A stretch of 64,000 bases of DNA, taken from assembly GCA_963205115.1 (NCBI GenBank), contig CAUJHV010000019.1, positions 1 to 64,000 on the forward strand, written 5' to 3'. A program made the position numbers and the translations under genes. Numbering within the stretch: position 1 is the stretch's first letter; each line of letters begins with the position of its first letter. Positions 8,264-18,139 of the stretch are shown here, in pieces. Under the pieces are notes generated by a model. The model had not been told where the DNA came from. It searched no databases and was given only the letters and a program-made list of their open reading frames with translations. The DNA comes from Pseudomonadota bacterium (GTDB taxonomy: Bacteria; Pseudomonadota; Gammaproteobacteria; Burkholderiales; Burkholderiaceae_C).

Positions 8264-9789
8264 CACATCGCCTTGCGCAACTGGGCCGGGGCGATCTTCA
8301 GCGCCTCGCGGTATTTGGCGACGGTGCGCCGCGCGACCTGGATGCCCTGCTGCTCCAGCAGCTCGGCGATGGCACTGTCGGACAAGGGCTTGTCCGGCGG
8401 TTCGGCGGCCACCATCTGCTTGATCAGCGCGCGCACCGCCGTGCTGGAGGCATTGCCGCCGGCCTCCGTATTGAGCGAGCTGCCGAAGAAATACTTCAGC
8501 TCGAAGGTGCCCATGGGCGTGGCCATGTACTTGGCGGTGGTCACGCGCGAGATGGTCGACTCGTGCAAGCCCAGCTCGTCGGCGATCTCGCGCAGCACCA
8601 GCGGCTTCATCGCGATCTCGCCGTGTGTGAAGAAGGCGCGCTGGCGTTCGACGATGGCCTTGCTCACCCGCAGGATGGTGTCGAAGCGCTGCTGGATGTT
8701 CTTGATGAACCAGCGCGCCTCCTGCAGCTGCGTGGACATCGATCCGCCGCGCTGGCCGCGCAGCGCCGCGGCATAGAGGTCGTTGATGCGCAGCTTGGGC
8801 ATCACGTCGGGGTTGAGCGTCACCTTCAGGCTGCGTCCCGCGCGCTGCACGACCACGTCGGGCACGACGATCAGCGATTCCGCGTCGGCAAACGGCCGGC
8901 CCGGCTTGGGCTCGCAGCCCACGATGAGGGCCTGCGCCTCGCGCAGCAGGACCTCGTCGCAGCCCAAGGCCGCGCACAGGCGCTTGAGATCGCGCCGGGC
9001 CAGGGCATCCAGGTGATGCGCGGCCATCTCCAGCGCCACGCGCCGCGCGTCGCTGTCGGGCAGCAGGCGCAACTGGATGGCGATGCATTCCGCGAGGTTC
9101 GCCGCACCGATGCCGGGCGGGTCCAGGCGCTGCAGCCAGTGCCGCGCACAGCGCAGCCGGCACATCACGTCATCGGCGTCGTCCTCGTCCATGCCGGCGG
9201 TCAGCGGCGCGGCGATTTCTTCCAGTGAATCGGCCAGGTAGCCATCGGCATCGAGCGATTCGATCAGCACCTCCACCGCGGCGGCATCTTCTGCGCACAG
9301 GCGCAGCAAGGGGATCTGCGCGCGCAGGTGCTCGGTCAGCGACAGCCCGCCGGCCCGGCGTTCCTGGACCGAGCCTTCGTCGTCTTCGGGGCCCGGACCG
9401 GCCGCCGCGGAGGAAGGCAGCTCGCGGATGCCGTCGAAGTCGTCGCGCTCGGTGCCGTTTTCCCAGTCGTCGCGCTCGGTGCCGCCAAATTCGGCGGTGG
9501 ACAGCTCTGGCAGCGCCTCGCCCGCGTCGCTGGTGGACTCGCTCGCCGAACCCGCCGCGTCATGGTCGCGCTCGGTCTGGCGGTCGGCGGTGGCAGGGCG
9601 CTCCAGCGACGACTCCCAGCTCGAACCCGCATCCTCGTCGGGCTCGAGAAAGGGGTTCTGCTCCAGCAGCTGTTCGACTTCCTGCTGCAGCTCCAGCGTC
9701 GACAACTGCAACAGGCGGATCGACTGCTGCAGCTGCGGCGTCAACGCCAGGTGCTGGGACAGGCGAACCTGCAGGGAGGGCTTCATCAT
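8263..9789 (-). CDS. rpoN: RNA polymerase sigma-54 factor
   Basis: Sigma-54, which directs RNA polymerase to -24/-12 promoters and needs AAA+ activators, 508 aa. The N-terminal activator-interaction region is Gln/Leu rich (LTPQLQQSIRLLQLS). An acidic linker spans roughly residues 55-140. The core-binding and HTH regions follow, and the RpoN box ARRTVAKYRE lies about 20 residues from the C-terminus. Two Met codons stand at the start; the second is equally possible. It follows lptB by 16 bp in the widely conserved lptA–lptB–rpoN order. Confidence 0.97.
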   Translation of the reverse strand: MMKPSLQVRLSQHLALTPQLQQSIRLLQLSTLELQQEVEQLLEQNPFLEPDEDAGSSWESSLERPATADRQTERDHDAAGSASESTSDAGEALPELSTAEFGGTERDDWENGTERDDFDGIRELPSSAAAGPGPEDDEGSVQERRAGGLSLTEHLRAQIPLLRLCAEDAAAVEVLIESLDADGYLADSLEEIAAPLTAGMDEDDADDVMCRLRCARHWLQRLDPPGIGAANLAECIAIQLRLLPDSDARRVALEMAAHHLDALARRDLKRLCAALGCDEVLLREAQALIVGCEPKPGRPFADAESLIVVPDVVVQRAGRSLKVTLNPDVMPKLRINDLYAAALRGQRGGSMSTQLQEARWFIKNIQQRFDTILRVSKAIVERQRAFFTHGEIAMKPLVLREIADELGLHESTISRVTTAKYMATPMGTFELKYFFGSSLNTEAGGNASSTAVRALIKQMVAAEPPDKPLSDSAIAELLEQQGIQVARRTVAKYREALKIAPAQLRKAM

Positions 9790-9805
9790 GTGATTTCGCC
9801 CGTGC

Positions 9806-10552
9806 TCACATGCGGAAGTGTTCGCCGAGGTAGACCTTGCGGACCTGGGCGTTTTCGACGATCTCCGCCGGCGTGCCTTCGGCCAGCACGCTGCCGTCGC
9901 TGATGATGAAGGCGCGGTCGCAGATGCCCAGCGTTTCGCGCACGTTGTGGTCGGTGATCAGCACACCGATGCCGCGCGCGCGCAGGAAACCGATGATGCG
10001 CTGGATCTCCAGCACGGCGATCGGGTCGACGCCGGCAAAGGGCTCGTCCAGCAGGATGAAACGCGGTTGCGTGGCCAGCGCGCGGGCGATCTCCACGCGG
10101 CGGCGTTCGCCGCCGGACAGCGCCGGCGCCGGCGTGTCGCGCAGTTTTTCGATGCTCAGGTCATTCAGCAGCGACTCCAGCTGCTGCTCGATGCGCGCAG
10201 CCCCCAGGCGGCGGCCGTCGGCATCGATCTGCAGCTCGAGCACGGCGCGGATGTTCTCCGCCACGGTCAGCTTGCGGAAGATCGACGCCTCCTGCGGCAG
10301 GTAGGACAGCCCCATGCGCGAGCGCTGGTGGATGGGCTTGTGCTGCACCGCCTGGCCGTCGATGCGGATTTCCCCGGCATCGGCCCGGACCAGGCCCACG
10401 ACCATGTAGAAGGTCGTCGTCTTGCCTGCGCCGTTGGGGCCCAGCAAACCCACGACTTCACCAGCAGACACCGACAGGTGCACGTCCTTGACGACCTTGC
10501 GGGCGCCGTAGCTCTTCTGCAGGCCCGTGGCCTCGAGACGGCTGTCGGTCAT
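9806..10552 (-). CDS. lptB: LPS export ABC transporter ATPase
   Basis: Cytoplasmic ATPase of the LptB2FGC complex that extracts lipopolysaccharide from the inner membrane, 248 aa. The Walker A motif GPNGAGKTT is near residue 38, the signature LSGGERRR near residue 145 and Walker [13 protein letters not shown] near residue 165. The LptB-specific ending ([18 protein letters not shown]) is present. It follows lptA by 37 bp and precedes rpoN by 16 bp, so the three are probably one transcript. Confidence 0.97.
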   Translation of the reverse strand: MTDSRLEATGLQKSYGARKVVKDVHLSVSAGEVVGLLGPNGAGKTTTFYMVVGLVRADAGEIRIDGQAVQHKPIHQRSRMGLSYLPQEASIFRKLTVAENIRAVLELQIDADGRRLGAARIEQQLESLLNDLSIEKLRDTPAPALSGGERRRVEIARALATQPRFILLDEPFAGVDPIAVLEIQRIIGFLRARGIGVLITDHNVRETLGICDRAFIISDGSVLAEGTPAEIVENAQVRKVYLGEHFRM

Positions 10553-10589
10553 GTCCAGACCGGGCGGGCGGCGGCGCGCAGGTATCGGC

Positions 10590-11204
10590 TCACCGCTTGT
10601 CCCCCAGGCTGCGCGAAGGGGTCAGCGTCGTGCCCTCGGCAGGCGCCGGCGCCGAGGCCGGTGTCTCGATGCGCGGCGCCAGCACGGCGCGCACACGGCC
10701 GCCGGGGTTGGCGGCGGTGGCGGCGCCGCCGGCCACGCGGAACAGGCCCGCCGTGTTGTCCCAGGTGATGGTGCCGCCGGTGATCTCGTCGGCCACCTCG
10801 CTGCCGCGCAGGCGGCGCATGCTGGCGTTGCCGGAGAAGGTCAGCACGTCGCTGCGCGTGTCGTACTCGATGCGGTCCGCGCTGCCCTCGACCCACTCGT
10901 TAGGCGCATCGCGCTTCTGGCGGTAGGTGGCCTGGCGCCCGGTGGCGCCGATGGCCGTGACCACGCGCTCCCGGTCCTTGATCTCGCGCACCTCGACCCG
11001 CTCGGCGCGCAGGCTGAGCGTGCCCTGCGAAATCACCACATTGCCGTTGAAGACGACGACCTGGCGCTGCGTATCGACCGTGGACGGCCGGTCGGCGTCG
11101 ATGACCAGCGGCTTGCCACGGTCGGCTTTCTCGGCCGCGACCGGGACGGCAAGCAGACTCAGGGTGAACCCGAGGGCCAAAGTGGGGAGCAGACGCAGGC
11201 GCAT
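10590..11204 (-). CDS. lptA: LPS transport periplasmic bridge protein
   Basis: Periplasmic OstA-fold protein that forms the LPS bridge between inner and outer membrane, 204 aa from the chosen ATG at 11204. The start was placed at [13 protein letters not shown] because it begins a classic Sec signal peptide ending near AVPVAAEK; upstream in-frame codons encode charged, non-signal sequence. The OstA core is seen in [12 protein letters not shown] and [12 protein letters not shown]. No lptC or kdsC gene lies upstream, unlike the usual order; dsbA is there instead. A hairpin between dsbA and lptA suggests lptA has its own promoter. Confidence 0.92.
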   Translation of the reverse strand: MRLRLLPTLALGFTLSLLAVPVAAEKADRGKPLVIDADRPSTVDTQRQVVVFNGNVVISQGTLSLRAERVEVREIKDRERVVTAIGATGRQATYRQKRDAPNEWVEGSADRIEYDTRSDVLTFSGNASMRRLRGSEVADEITGGTITWDNTAGLFRVAGGAATAANPGGRVRAVLAPRIETPASAPAPAEGTTLTPSRSLGDKR

Positions 11205-11343
11205 ATTGAGGCACGAAAATTGCAGTTCATTGTAGACATGGAACTGCTTTCGCACGCAGATCTGCACAGACCTCGCGGCTTCTTCCCAACGCCCGTCTGC
11301 GTCGGGGCCCGTGTCGCCTGTCCGGGGCGCCTCACCTGGCGAA

Positions 11344-11365
11344 CGACGGGCCGCAAGGCCCGTCG
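11344..11365 (-). terminator. hairpin after dsbA
   Basis: A perfect 9-bp GC-rich stem (11344-11352 with 11357-11365) closes a GCAA tetraloop 11 bp beyond the dsbA stop. No U-run follows in the minus direction, so it may be a weak or Rho-assisted terminator, or an mRNA-stabilising end. Confidence 0.5.
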
Positions 11366-11376
11366 CGCGCCCGGGT

Positions 11377-12021
11377 TCAGGCCTTCTTCGCGCGCTGGAT
11401 GAGGTAGTCGGCGACGGCCAGGGCGCGGCGGTTGTCGCCGGCCAGGGAACCGGCCGTGTAGAAACGGCCGTGCACGCCGATGGCCGGCACGCCGTCGATC
11501 TTGTAGGCCTCGGACAGCTTCTTGGCCTGCATCGACTTGGTGGCGACGTGGAATTCCTTGCTCAGCTTGGCCCACGCCGCGCCGTCGACGCCGTTGGCGT
11601 TCAGGAAGGCGATCTGGTCGGCCTCCTTGTCCAGGCGCTGGTGCTGCACGTGGATGGCGGCAAAGATGCGCTTGTGCATCTGCTCCAGCTTGCCCATGGC
11701 CTCCAGGCCGTAGAACAGGCGCTGGTGCGACTCGTGCACCGCGGCAAAGCCCACGGGCACGCGGCGGAACGCTACATCGGCCGGCAGGCGCTTGACCCAG
11801 TCCTCGAGCGCCGGCTCGAGCTCGTTGCAGTGCGGGCAGCCATACCAGAAGAACTCGACAACCTCGATCTTGCCGGACGGCGCCGAGACGGGCGCCGGTT
11901 GCGCCAGCTTGACGTAGTGCGTGCCTTCGACCGGCAAGCCTTGCGCCCACGCACCCGCCGTCGGCAGGACGGTCAGGCCGGTGCCAGCGGCGGCGAGGAT
12001 CGAAAACTCTCTTCTGTTCAT
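11377..12021 (-). CDS. dsbA: thiol:disulfide interchange protein DsbA-like
   Basis: Periplasmic oxidoreductase that introduces disulfide bonds into exported proteins, 214 aa. The thioredoxin-fold active site C62-P-H-C65 lies in EFFWYGCPHCNELEP, and the cis-Pro loop is GVPAIGVHGRF. The export signal begins MNRREFS, with two arginines before a hydrophobic stretch ending AGAWAQ, so a Tat route is possible besides Sec. The ATG at 12021 was chosen because it starts this signal. It lies 136 bp after the SPOR gene, and a hairpin follows it. Confidence 0.93.
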   Translation of the reverse strand: MNRREFSILAAAGTGLTVLPTAGAWAQGLPVEGTHYVKLAQPAPVSAPSGKIEVVEFFWYGCPHCNELEPALEDWVKRLPADVAFRRVPVGFAAVHESHQRLFYGLEAMGKLEQMHKRIFAAIHVQHQRLDKEADQIAFLNANGVDGAAWAKLSKEFHVATKSMQAKKLSEAYKIDGVPAIGVHGRFYTAGSLAGDNRRALAVADYLIQRAKKA

Positions 12022-12157
12022 GTGCGGTTCCTTGGTTGTAGCCGTGGGTTCTTCTGAAGGGCTGGCCGGGGCCGGGCTGATGGAGTCGGGGGCGTCGGGC
12101 AAGTTCAACCGCGCCGGGTGAAGATTCGTGAACGCCCGCCCCGATCGTCGCGCCCGC

Positions 12158-12892
12158 TCACTGCGGCGGCTTCTCCACGCGCACCAACATCGCTTCCACG
12201 CCAGAGCCGATGAGCTTGTCACGCACCGTCTCGGCGTCCACGCTCTTCGGATACGGGCCCGCACGCACACGGAAAACCGTGCGGCCGGATTGTTCTCGTT
12301 CGATCAGTTTCGTCTCGATGCCCAGGATGGCCAGTTTGGCGCGTTGCTGTTCGGCTTCGTCGCTGGACTGGAAAGCGCCAGCCTGTACAAAGAAGATGAA
12401 CGCATCGGAGGGCGTACGCGATGACTTGGCCGATGCAGCGCCGGCAGAAGCGGCTGGCGCGGCCGTGGCCACGGTCGTGCCCGAGGCCGCAGGTGCCGGG
12501 CGGGCGGCAGCAGGCGGCTTGGCCGCCGGCGGCGGGCTGATGACTTCACCGCCGGCCAGGATGGATGCGGGATCGCGTCCCGTCGGCGAGGTCTGCGCCG
12601 GGCCCTTGGCCGTCGTCGGCGGCAGGATCGCTGTCGGCGCACTGGCTGCGGCGGCGGCCGACGCGGTTTCCACCGGCCGCACGGCTGACTTGCCGCCCAG
12701 CCCGGCATTCGGGTCCCAGTTGCGGTTGCGCTCGACTTCCGCGGCGTCCTGGTCGGCCGTGCGCGGTGGCACCTTGTTGACAAAGGGCACCGGCGCCTTC
12801 GTGACGTACAGCGCCACGGCCAGGGCCATGCCCAGGCCGACGAGCAGACCGATGATGAGGCCCAGGATCAGGCCTCCGCGTTGCCGTGTCAT
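12158..12892 (-). CDS. SPOR-domain protein, FtsN-like
   Basis: Probable cell-division protein that binds denuded septal peptidoglycan, 244 aa. It has a short basic cytoplasmic end, a Gly-rich membrane segment (about residues 8-30), a long low-complexity Ala/Pro-rich periplasmic linker, and a C-terminal SPOR domain (about 170-244) beginning FIFFVQAGAFQSSDEAE. This architecture matches FtsN-like proteins encoded beside argS in Burkholderiales. It starts three bases after the argS stop, so it is cotranscribed with argS. Orthology to FtsN is inferred from architecture and place. Confidence 0.88.
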   Translation of the reverse strand: MTRQRGGLILGLIIGLLVGLGMALAVALYVTKAPVPFVNKVPPRTADQDAAEVERNRNWDPNAGLGGKSAVRPVETASAAAAASAPTAILPPTTAKGPAQTSPTGRDPASILAGGEVISPPPAAKPPAAARPAPAASGTTVATAAPAASAGAASAKSSRTPSDAFIFFVQAGAFQSSDEAEQQRAKLAILGIETKLIEREQSGRTVFRVRAGPYPKSVDAETVRDKLIGSGVEAMLVRVEKPPQ

Positions 12893-12895
12893 GGA

Positions 12896-14596
12896 TCAGC
12901 CCTCCTGGCTGCGGGTCATCGATTCGGGCGCGCTCACACCCAGGACATCCAGCGCGTTGCGCAGGACCTGCCGCGTGGCCGCCAGCAGGGCCATGCGGGC
13001 GCGCGCCAGTTCGGCCTCGTCGACGAGGAAGCGCTCGGCCGCGTACCAGCTGTGCAGGGCAGCGGCCACGTCGCGCAGGTAGAAGGCCACGTCGTGCGGT
13101 GCATGTTCGGCCGCGGCGCGGGTGAGCATGTCCGGGTATTCGGCCAGCTGGCGGATCAGCGCGGCTTCGGTGGGCGCGGTCAGGCGCGACAGGTCGGCCT
13201 GTGCCAGGCCGGCCACATCGCCGCCGCGCTCGACCCACTGCGCCAGCACCGAGCAGATGCGCGCATGCGCGTATTGCACGTAGAACACCGGGTTCTCGTC
13301 GTTGGCCTTGAGCGCCAGGTCGATGTCGAAGACAAATTCGGTGTCCGCCTTGCGGCTGATGAGGAAGTAGCGCACCGCGTCGCGGCTGGTCCACTCGATC
13401 AGGTCGCGCAGCGTCACATAGCTGCCGGCGCGCTTGGAGATCTTGACCTCCTGGCCGCCGCGCATCACGGTGATCATCTTGTACAGCGCGTAATCGGGGA
13501 ATCCTTCGGGGATGCCCAGGCCGACGGCCTGCAACCCGGCGCGCACGCGGGCGACCGTGCCGTGGTGGTCCGTGCCCTGCACGTTGATGACCTTGGTGAA
13601 GCCGCGCTGGTACTTGGCGACGTGGTAGGCCACGTCCGGCACGAAGTAGGTGTAGGTGCCGTCGGACTTGCGCATCACGCGGTCCTTGTCGTCACCGTAG
13701 TCGGTCGTGCGCAGCCAGAGCGCGCCTTCGTTTTCGTAGGTCTTGCCGGCGGCCACCAGGCGCTTGACGGTGTCTTCGACGCGGCCGTCGCTGTACAGGC
13801 TGCTCTCGAGGTAGTAGTGGTCGAAGCGCACGCCGAAGGCCTGCAGGTCCAGGTCCTGCTCGTGGCGCAGATAGGCCACGGCAAACTGGCGGACGCTGTC
13901 CACATCGTCCGGGTCGCCGCTGGCGGTGAAGCTGCGGTCGTCGGCGCGCACCGTCTGGCGCGCGGCAAAGCCGGCGGCGATGTCGGCGATGTAGTCGCCG
14001 TTGTAGGCCTGCTCCGGCCACTGCGCGTCGCCCGGCTTCAGGCCCTTCAGGCGGGCCTGCGTGGACTGCGCCAGCGTCTGGATCTGCACGCCCGCGTCGT
14101 TGTAATAAAACTCGCGGTAGACCTCGTCGCCCTGCGTGGCCAGCAGGTTGCAGATGCTGTCGCCCAGCGCCGCGTTGCGCCCGTGGCCGACGTGCAGCGG
14201 CCCGGTGGGGTTGGCCGAGACGAACTCGACCATCACGCGGCGTCCGCTGGGCGCGCGCCGGCCATAGGCCGCGCCGTCGGCGAAGACTTCCTCGACGACC
14301 GACCAGCGCGCGGCGTCCGCCAGCCGCAGATTGATGAACCCCGGGCCCGCGATCTCGAGCGCCTGCACCCAGCGTTGCACCGCGGGCTGCTGCTGCAGCG
14401 CCGCCACGAGTGCTTGCGCGAGCTCACGCGGGTTGCGGCGGGCGGCGCGCGCCAGCTGCATCCCTGCGGTGATGGCCAGATCCCCGTGCGAGGCCTGACG
14501 CGGCGTTTCGAAGGCCGCTTCCACGGCTTGATCCGGGGCCACGGCGGCCAGTGCGGTGCGCAACGCATCCAGCAGCGCCTGTTTGACCTTTTGCAT
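12896..14596 (-). CDS. argS: arginyl-tRNA synthetase
   Basis: Class I aminoacyl-tRNA synthetase charging tRNA-Arg, 566 aa, usual length. An N-terminal tRNA D-loop recognition domain is followed by the HIGH-type motif in [13 protein letters not shown] near residue 120. The KMSKS-type loop is [10 protein letters not shown]. The C-terminal anticodon-binding DALR domain starts around FYVQYAHAR. The ATG at 14596 was preferred; an in-frame ATG nine bases upstream (14605) is also possible and neither has a clear ribosome site. It heads a minus-strand unit with the SPOR gene. Confidence 0.96.
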   Translation of the reverse strand: MQKVKQALLDALRTALAAVAPDQAVEAAFETPRQASHGDLAITAGMQLARAARRNPRELAQALVAALQQQPAVQRWVQALEIAGPGFINLRLADAARWSVVEEVFADGAAYGRRAPSGRRVMVEFVSANPTGPLHVGHGRNAALGDSICNLLATQGDEVYREFYYNDAGVQIQTLAQSTQARLKGLKPGDAQWPEQAYNGDYIADIAAGFAARQTVRADDRSFTASGDPDDVDSVRQFAVAYLRHEQDLDLQAFGVRFDHYYLESSLYSDGRVEDTVKRLVAAGKTYENEGALWLRTTDYGDDKDRVMRKSDGTYTYFVPDVAYHVAKYQRGFTKVINVQGTDHHGTVARVRAGLQAVGLGIPEGFPDYALYKMITVMRGGQEVKISKRAGSYVTLRDLIEWTSRDAVRYFLISRKADTEFVFDIDLALKANDENPVFYVQYAHARICSVLAQWVERGGDVAGLAQADLSRLTAPTEAALIRQLAEYPDMLTRAAAEHAPHDVAFYLRDVAAALHSWYAAERFLVDEAELARARMALLAATRQVLRNALDVLGVSAPESMTRSQEG

Positions 14597-14746
14597 CCGC
14601 AGCATTCTAAGGACCCGCGAAACAGGGCACCCGGCGGGCCCGCGAAGATGATTGGCCACGCAAGACCGCGCTGTTCGCACCATCGCCGTGCATGGGGCTC
14701 GGGCAGGATCTGCTCACGCGGGCCGTTGGGCTCCGCGAGCATCGAC

Positions 14747-16183
<1,437 letters not shown>

Positions 16184-16195
16184 GACTGGACGAGA

Positions 16196-16252
16196 GACAG
16201 GCCCTGCGACCTGGCTCTCGCCTGTCGAAGAGATCCGGGCCTGCAAGCCCGG
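16196..16252. terminator. two hairpins between convergent genes
   Basis: Two inverted repeats follow the kinase stop: GACAGGC/GCCTGTC (16196-16202 with 16220-16226) and CCGGGC/GCCCGG (16235-16240 with 16247-16252). They sit between the kinase gene and a convergent LysR gene. Neither has a U-run, so a bidirectional terminator role is only suggested. Confidence 0.35.
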
Positions 16253-16292
16253 CGCGGTCTGCACGACTGATCGCGTACGGGCCGCGCGCCGC

Positions 16293-17201
16293 CTACTGCC
16301 CGCGCCAGTAGGCCGGATTGCCGTAGTGGTGCTTGAGGAAGTCGATCCACAGCCGCACGCGCAGCGGCAGGTGCTTGACGTGCGGAAAGACGGCAAAGAT
16401 GCCGTTGGGCGCGGAGGCAAAGTCCTCGAGCACCGTGCGCAGCCGGCCGGCCGCCACCGCGGATTCCACTTCCCAGGTGCTGCGCCAGGCGATGCCCAGG
16501 CCCTTCAGGCACCAGTCGTGCAACACCTGTCCGTCACTGCAGTCCAGCCGTCCGCGCGGGCGCAGATGCATCACCTCGCCATCCACCAGGAAGGCCCAGC
16601 CGCGGGTCTGGCTGGCGTCCGAACTCAGCGTGAGGCATTCGTGCCGGTGCAGCTCGTTCGGGTGCGCCGGTGTGCCGGCGCGTTCGAGGTAGGCGGGCGT
16701 GGCCACGCACAGCCGCCGGTTGTCGGCCAGGCGCACGCTGATCAGGCTGGAGTCGGGCAGGTCGCCCACACGCACCGCACAATCAAAACCCTCGTTGACG
16801 ATGTCCACCACGCGGTCGCTGAGGTTCAGCGACACGCTCACGTCCGGGTGCTGCTCGACGAAGCGCGGCACCAGCGGCGCCACGTGGCGGCGGCCGAAGC
16901 CGGCCGGTGCCGTCAAGCGCAGATGCCCGCTGGCCTTCACGCCGCCGGCGCTGACGCTGGCTTCGGCGTTCGACAGATCGGCCAGGATGCGCTGGCAATC
17001 CTCGAGAAAGGCGCTGCCCTCGTGCGTGAGCGTGATGCGCCGCGTGGTGCGCACCAGCAGCTTCACACCCAGCCGGGCTTCCAGCGCGTCGATGCGGCGG
17101 CCGATGACAGCCGGCGCGACACCCTCGGTGAGCGCGGTGGCGGTGAGGCTGCCCTTGGTGGCGACCATCACGAAGGATTCGAGCTGCCGAAGCTTGTCCA
17201 C
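16293..17201 (-). CDS. LysR family transcriptional regulator
   Basis: LysR-type regulator, 302 aa, normal length. The winged HTH is at residues 1-60 (SLTATALTEGVAPAVIGRRI), and the periplasmic-binding-like effector domain follows (GHLRLTAPAGFGRRHVAP). It belongs to the AaeR/DmlR-like group by its TTRRITLTHEG motif. The start is a GTG at 17201 (protein M-DKLRQLESF); another GTG two codons upstream is possible. It is divergent from the 2-haloacid dehalogenase gene and glcB, so it is a candidate regulator of those genes. Confidence 0.88.
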   Translation of the reverse strand: MDKLRQLESFVMVATKGSLTATALTEGVAPAVIGRRIDALEARLGVKLLVRTTRRITLTHEGSAFLEDCQRILADLSNAEASVSAGGVKASGHLRLTAPAGFGRRHVAPLVPRFVEQHPDVSVSLNLSDRVVDIVNEGFDCAVRVGDLPDSSLISVRLADNRRLCVATPAYLERAGTPAHPNELHRHECLTLSSDASQTRGWAFLVDGEVMHLRPRGRLDCSDGQVLHDWCLKGLGIAWRSTWEVESAVAAGRLRTVLEDFASAPNGIFAVFPHVKHLPLRVRLWIDFLKHHYGNPAYWRGQ

Positions 17202-17283
17202 ACTCACATTATGCGCATCAAAGTCAATGATGCCGACGGCTTGTCGCAGGATTAGGTCGTACTTGCTGGGGACGACACGGCAG

Positions 17284-17341
17284 CCTCCGGCGGGCGATCG
17301 GGCCAGTCCGGAGGATTCATGCGTTTTTTGCACAAATGCAT
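17284..17341. promoter_or_regulatory. inverted repeats in the LysR/dehalogenase divergent spacer
   Basis: The 189-bp spacer holds CCTCCGG/CCGGAGG (17284-17290 with 17308-17314) and an imperfect AT-rich dyad from ATGC at 17319 to GCAT at 17341. LysR regulators bind interrupted dyads (T-N11-A) in such spacers. Candidate operator only. Confidence 0.35.
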
Positions 17342-17390
17342 CGCCCGCAAGGTAATTAATGGGCTCTGCGGTTTGGAATAAATTCTCACC

Positions 17391-18089
17391 ATGGCAACCT
17401 CCACTGCCCCTGCCCTTGCCGCGCCCGCCGCGGTGCTGTTCGACGCCTACGGCACCTTGTTCGACGTCTACAGCGTCGGCCTGGTGGCGGAGCAGCTGTT
17501 TCCGGGCGCGGGCGAACGCCTGGCCGTGCTGTGGCGCGACAAGCAGATCGACTACACGCGGCTGCTCACGCTGGGCGGCCGCTACAAGCCCTTTTGGGAC
17601 ATCACGCGCGACGGCCTGCGCTACGCGGCCGCGCGCCTGAAGCTGCCGCTGGACGCCAGCGCCGAAGAGCGCCTGATGAACCAGTACCGGCACCTGAGCG
17701 CCTTCCCCGAAAACCGCGAAGTGCTGACGCAGCTGAAGGTGCGTGGCATCCCCTGCGGCATCCTCAGCAACGGCGACCCCGCGATGTTGGGCATCGCCGT
17801 GCGCAGCGCGGGCCTGAGCGAGTTGCTGGACCACGTGCTGTCGGTGGACAGCGTGCGGCGCTTCAAGACCGACCCCGCGGCCTACGCGCTGGGGCCGCAG
17901 GCGCTCGGCCGCGCCGCGCGCGACATCCTCTTCGTCTCCAGCAACGGCTGGGACGCCATCGGTGCCACCTGGTACGGCTACACCACGCTGTGGGTCAACC
18001 GCGCCGGCCTGCCGATGGAAGCCCTCGATACACAGCCCACGCGCGTCGGCACCAGCCTGCGCGATGTGCTGGGCTTCTTCCCGACCTGA
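17391..18089 (+). CDS. (S)-2-haloacid dehalogenase, type II
   Basis: HAD-superfamily hydrolase that displaces the halogen from 2-haloalkanoates such as chloroacetate to give hydroxy acids, 232 aa. All the catalytic residues known for L-DEX are visible: nucleophile Asp18 and Thr22 in FDAYGTLFD, Arg in WRDKQ, Ser-Asn in LSNGD, Lys and Tyr six apart in KTDPAAY, and Ser/Asn/Asp in [10 protein letters not shown]. It lies 50 bp before malate synthase G and is divergent from a LysR gene. Activity on haloacids is well supported; the natural substrate is unknown. Confidence 0.9.
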   Translation: MATSTAPALAAPAAVLFDAYGTLFDVYSVGLVAEQLFPGAGERLAVLWRDKQIDYTRLLTLGGRYKPFWDITRDGLRYAAARLKLPLDASAEERLMNQYRHLSAFPENREVLTQLKVRGIPCGILSNGDPAMLGIAVRSAGLSELLDHVLSVDSVRRFKTDPAAYALGPQALGRAARDILFVSSNGWDAIGATWYGYTTLWVNRAGLPMEALDTQPTRVGTSLRDVLGFFPT

Positions 18090-18139
18090 TTGCCGTTTTC
18101 TTCTCTTCCAACTCTTCCCGCATCGAAAGGATTGTTCCG

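Noticed and set aside
12881..14746. Plus-strand frame joined to the kinase gene over argS
   Set aside because: It is the antisense of argS; the true kinase start is the ATG at 14747, just before the Pro-rich N-terminus.
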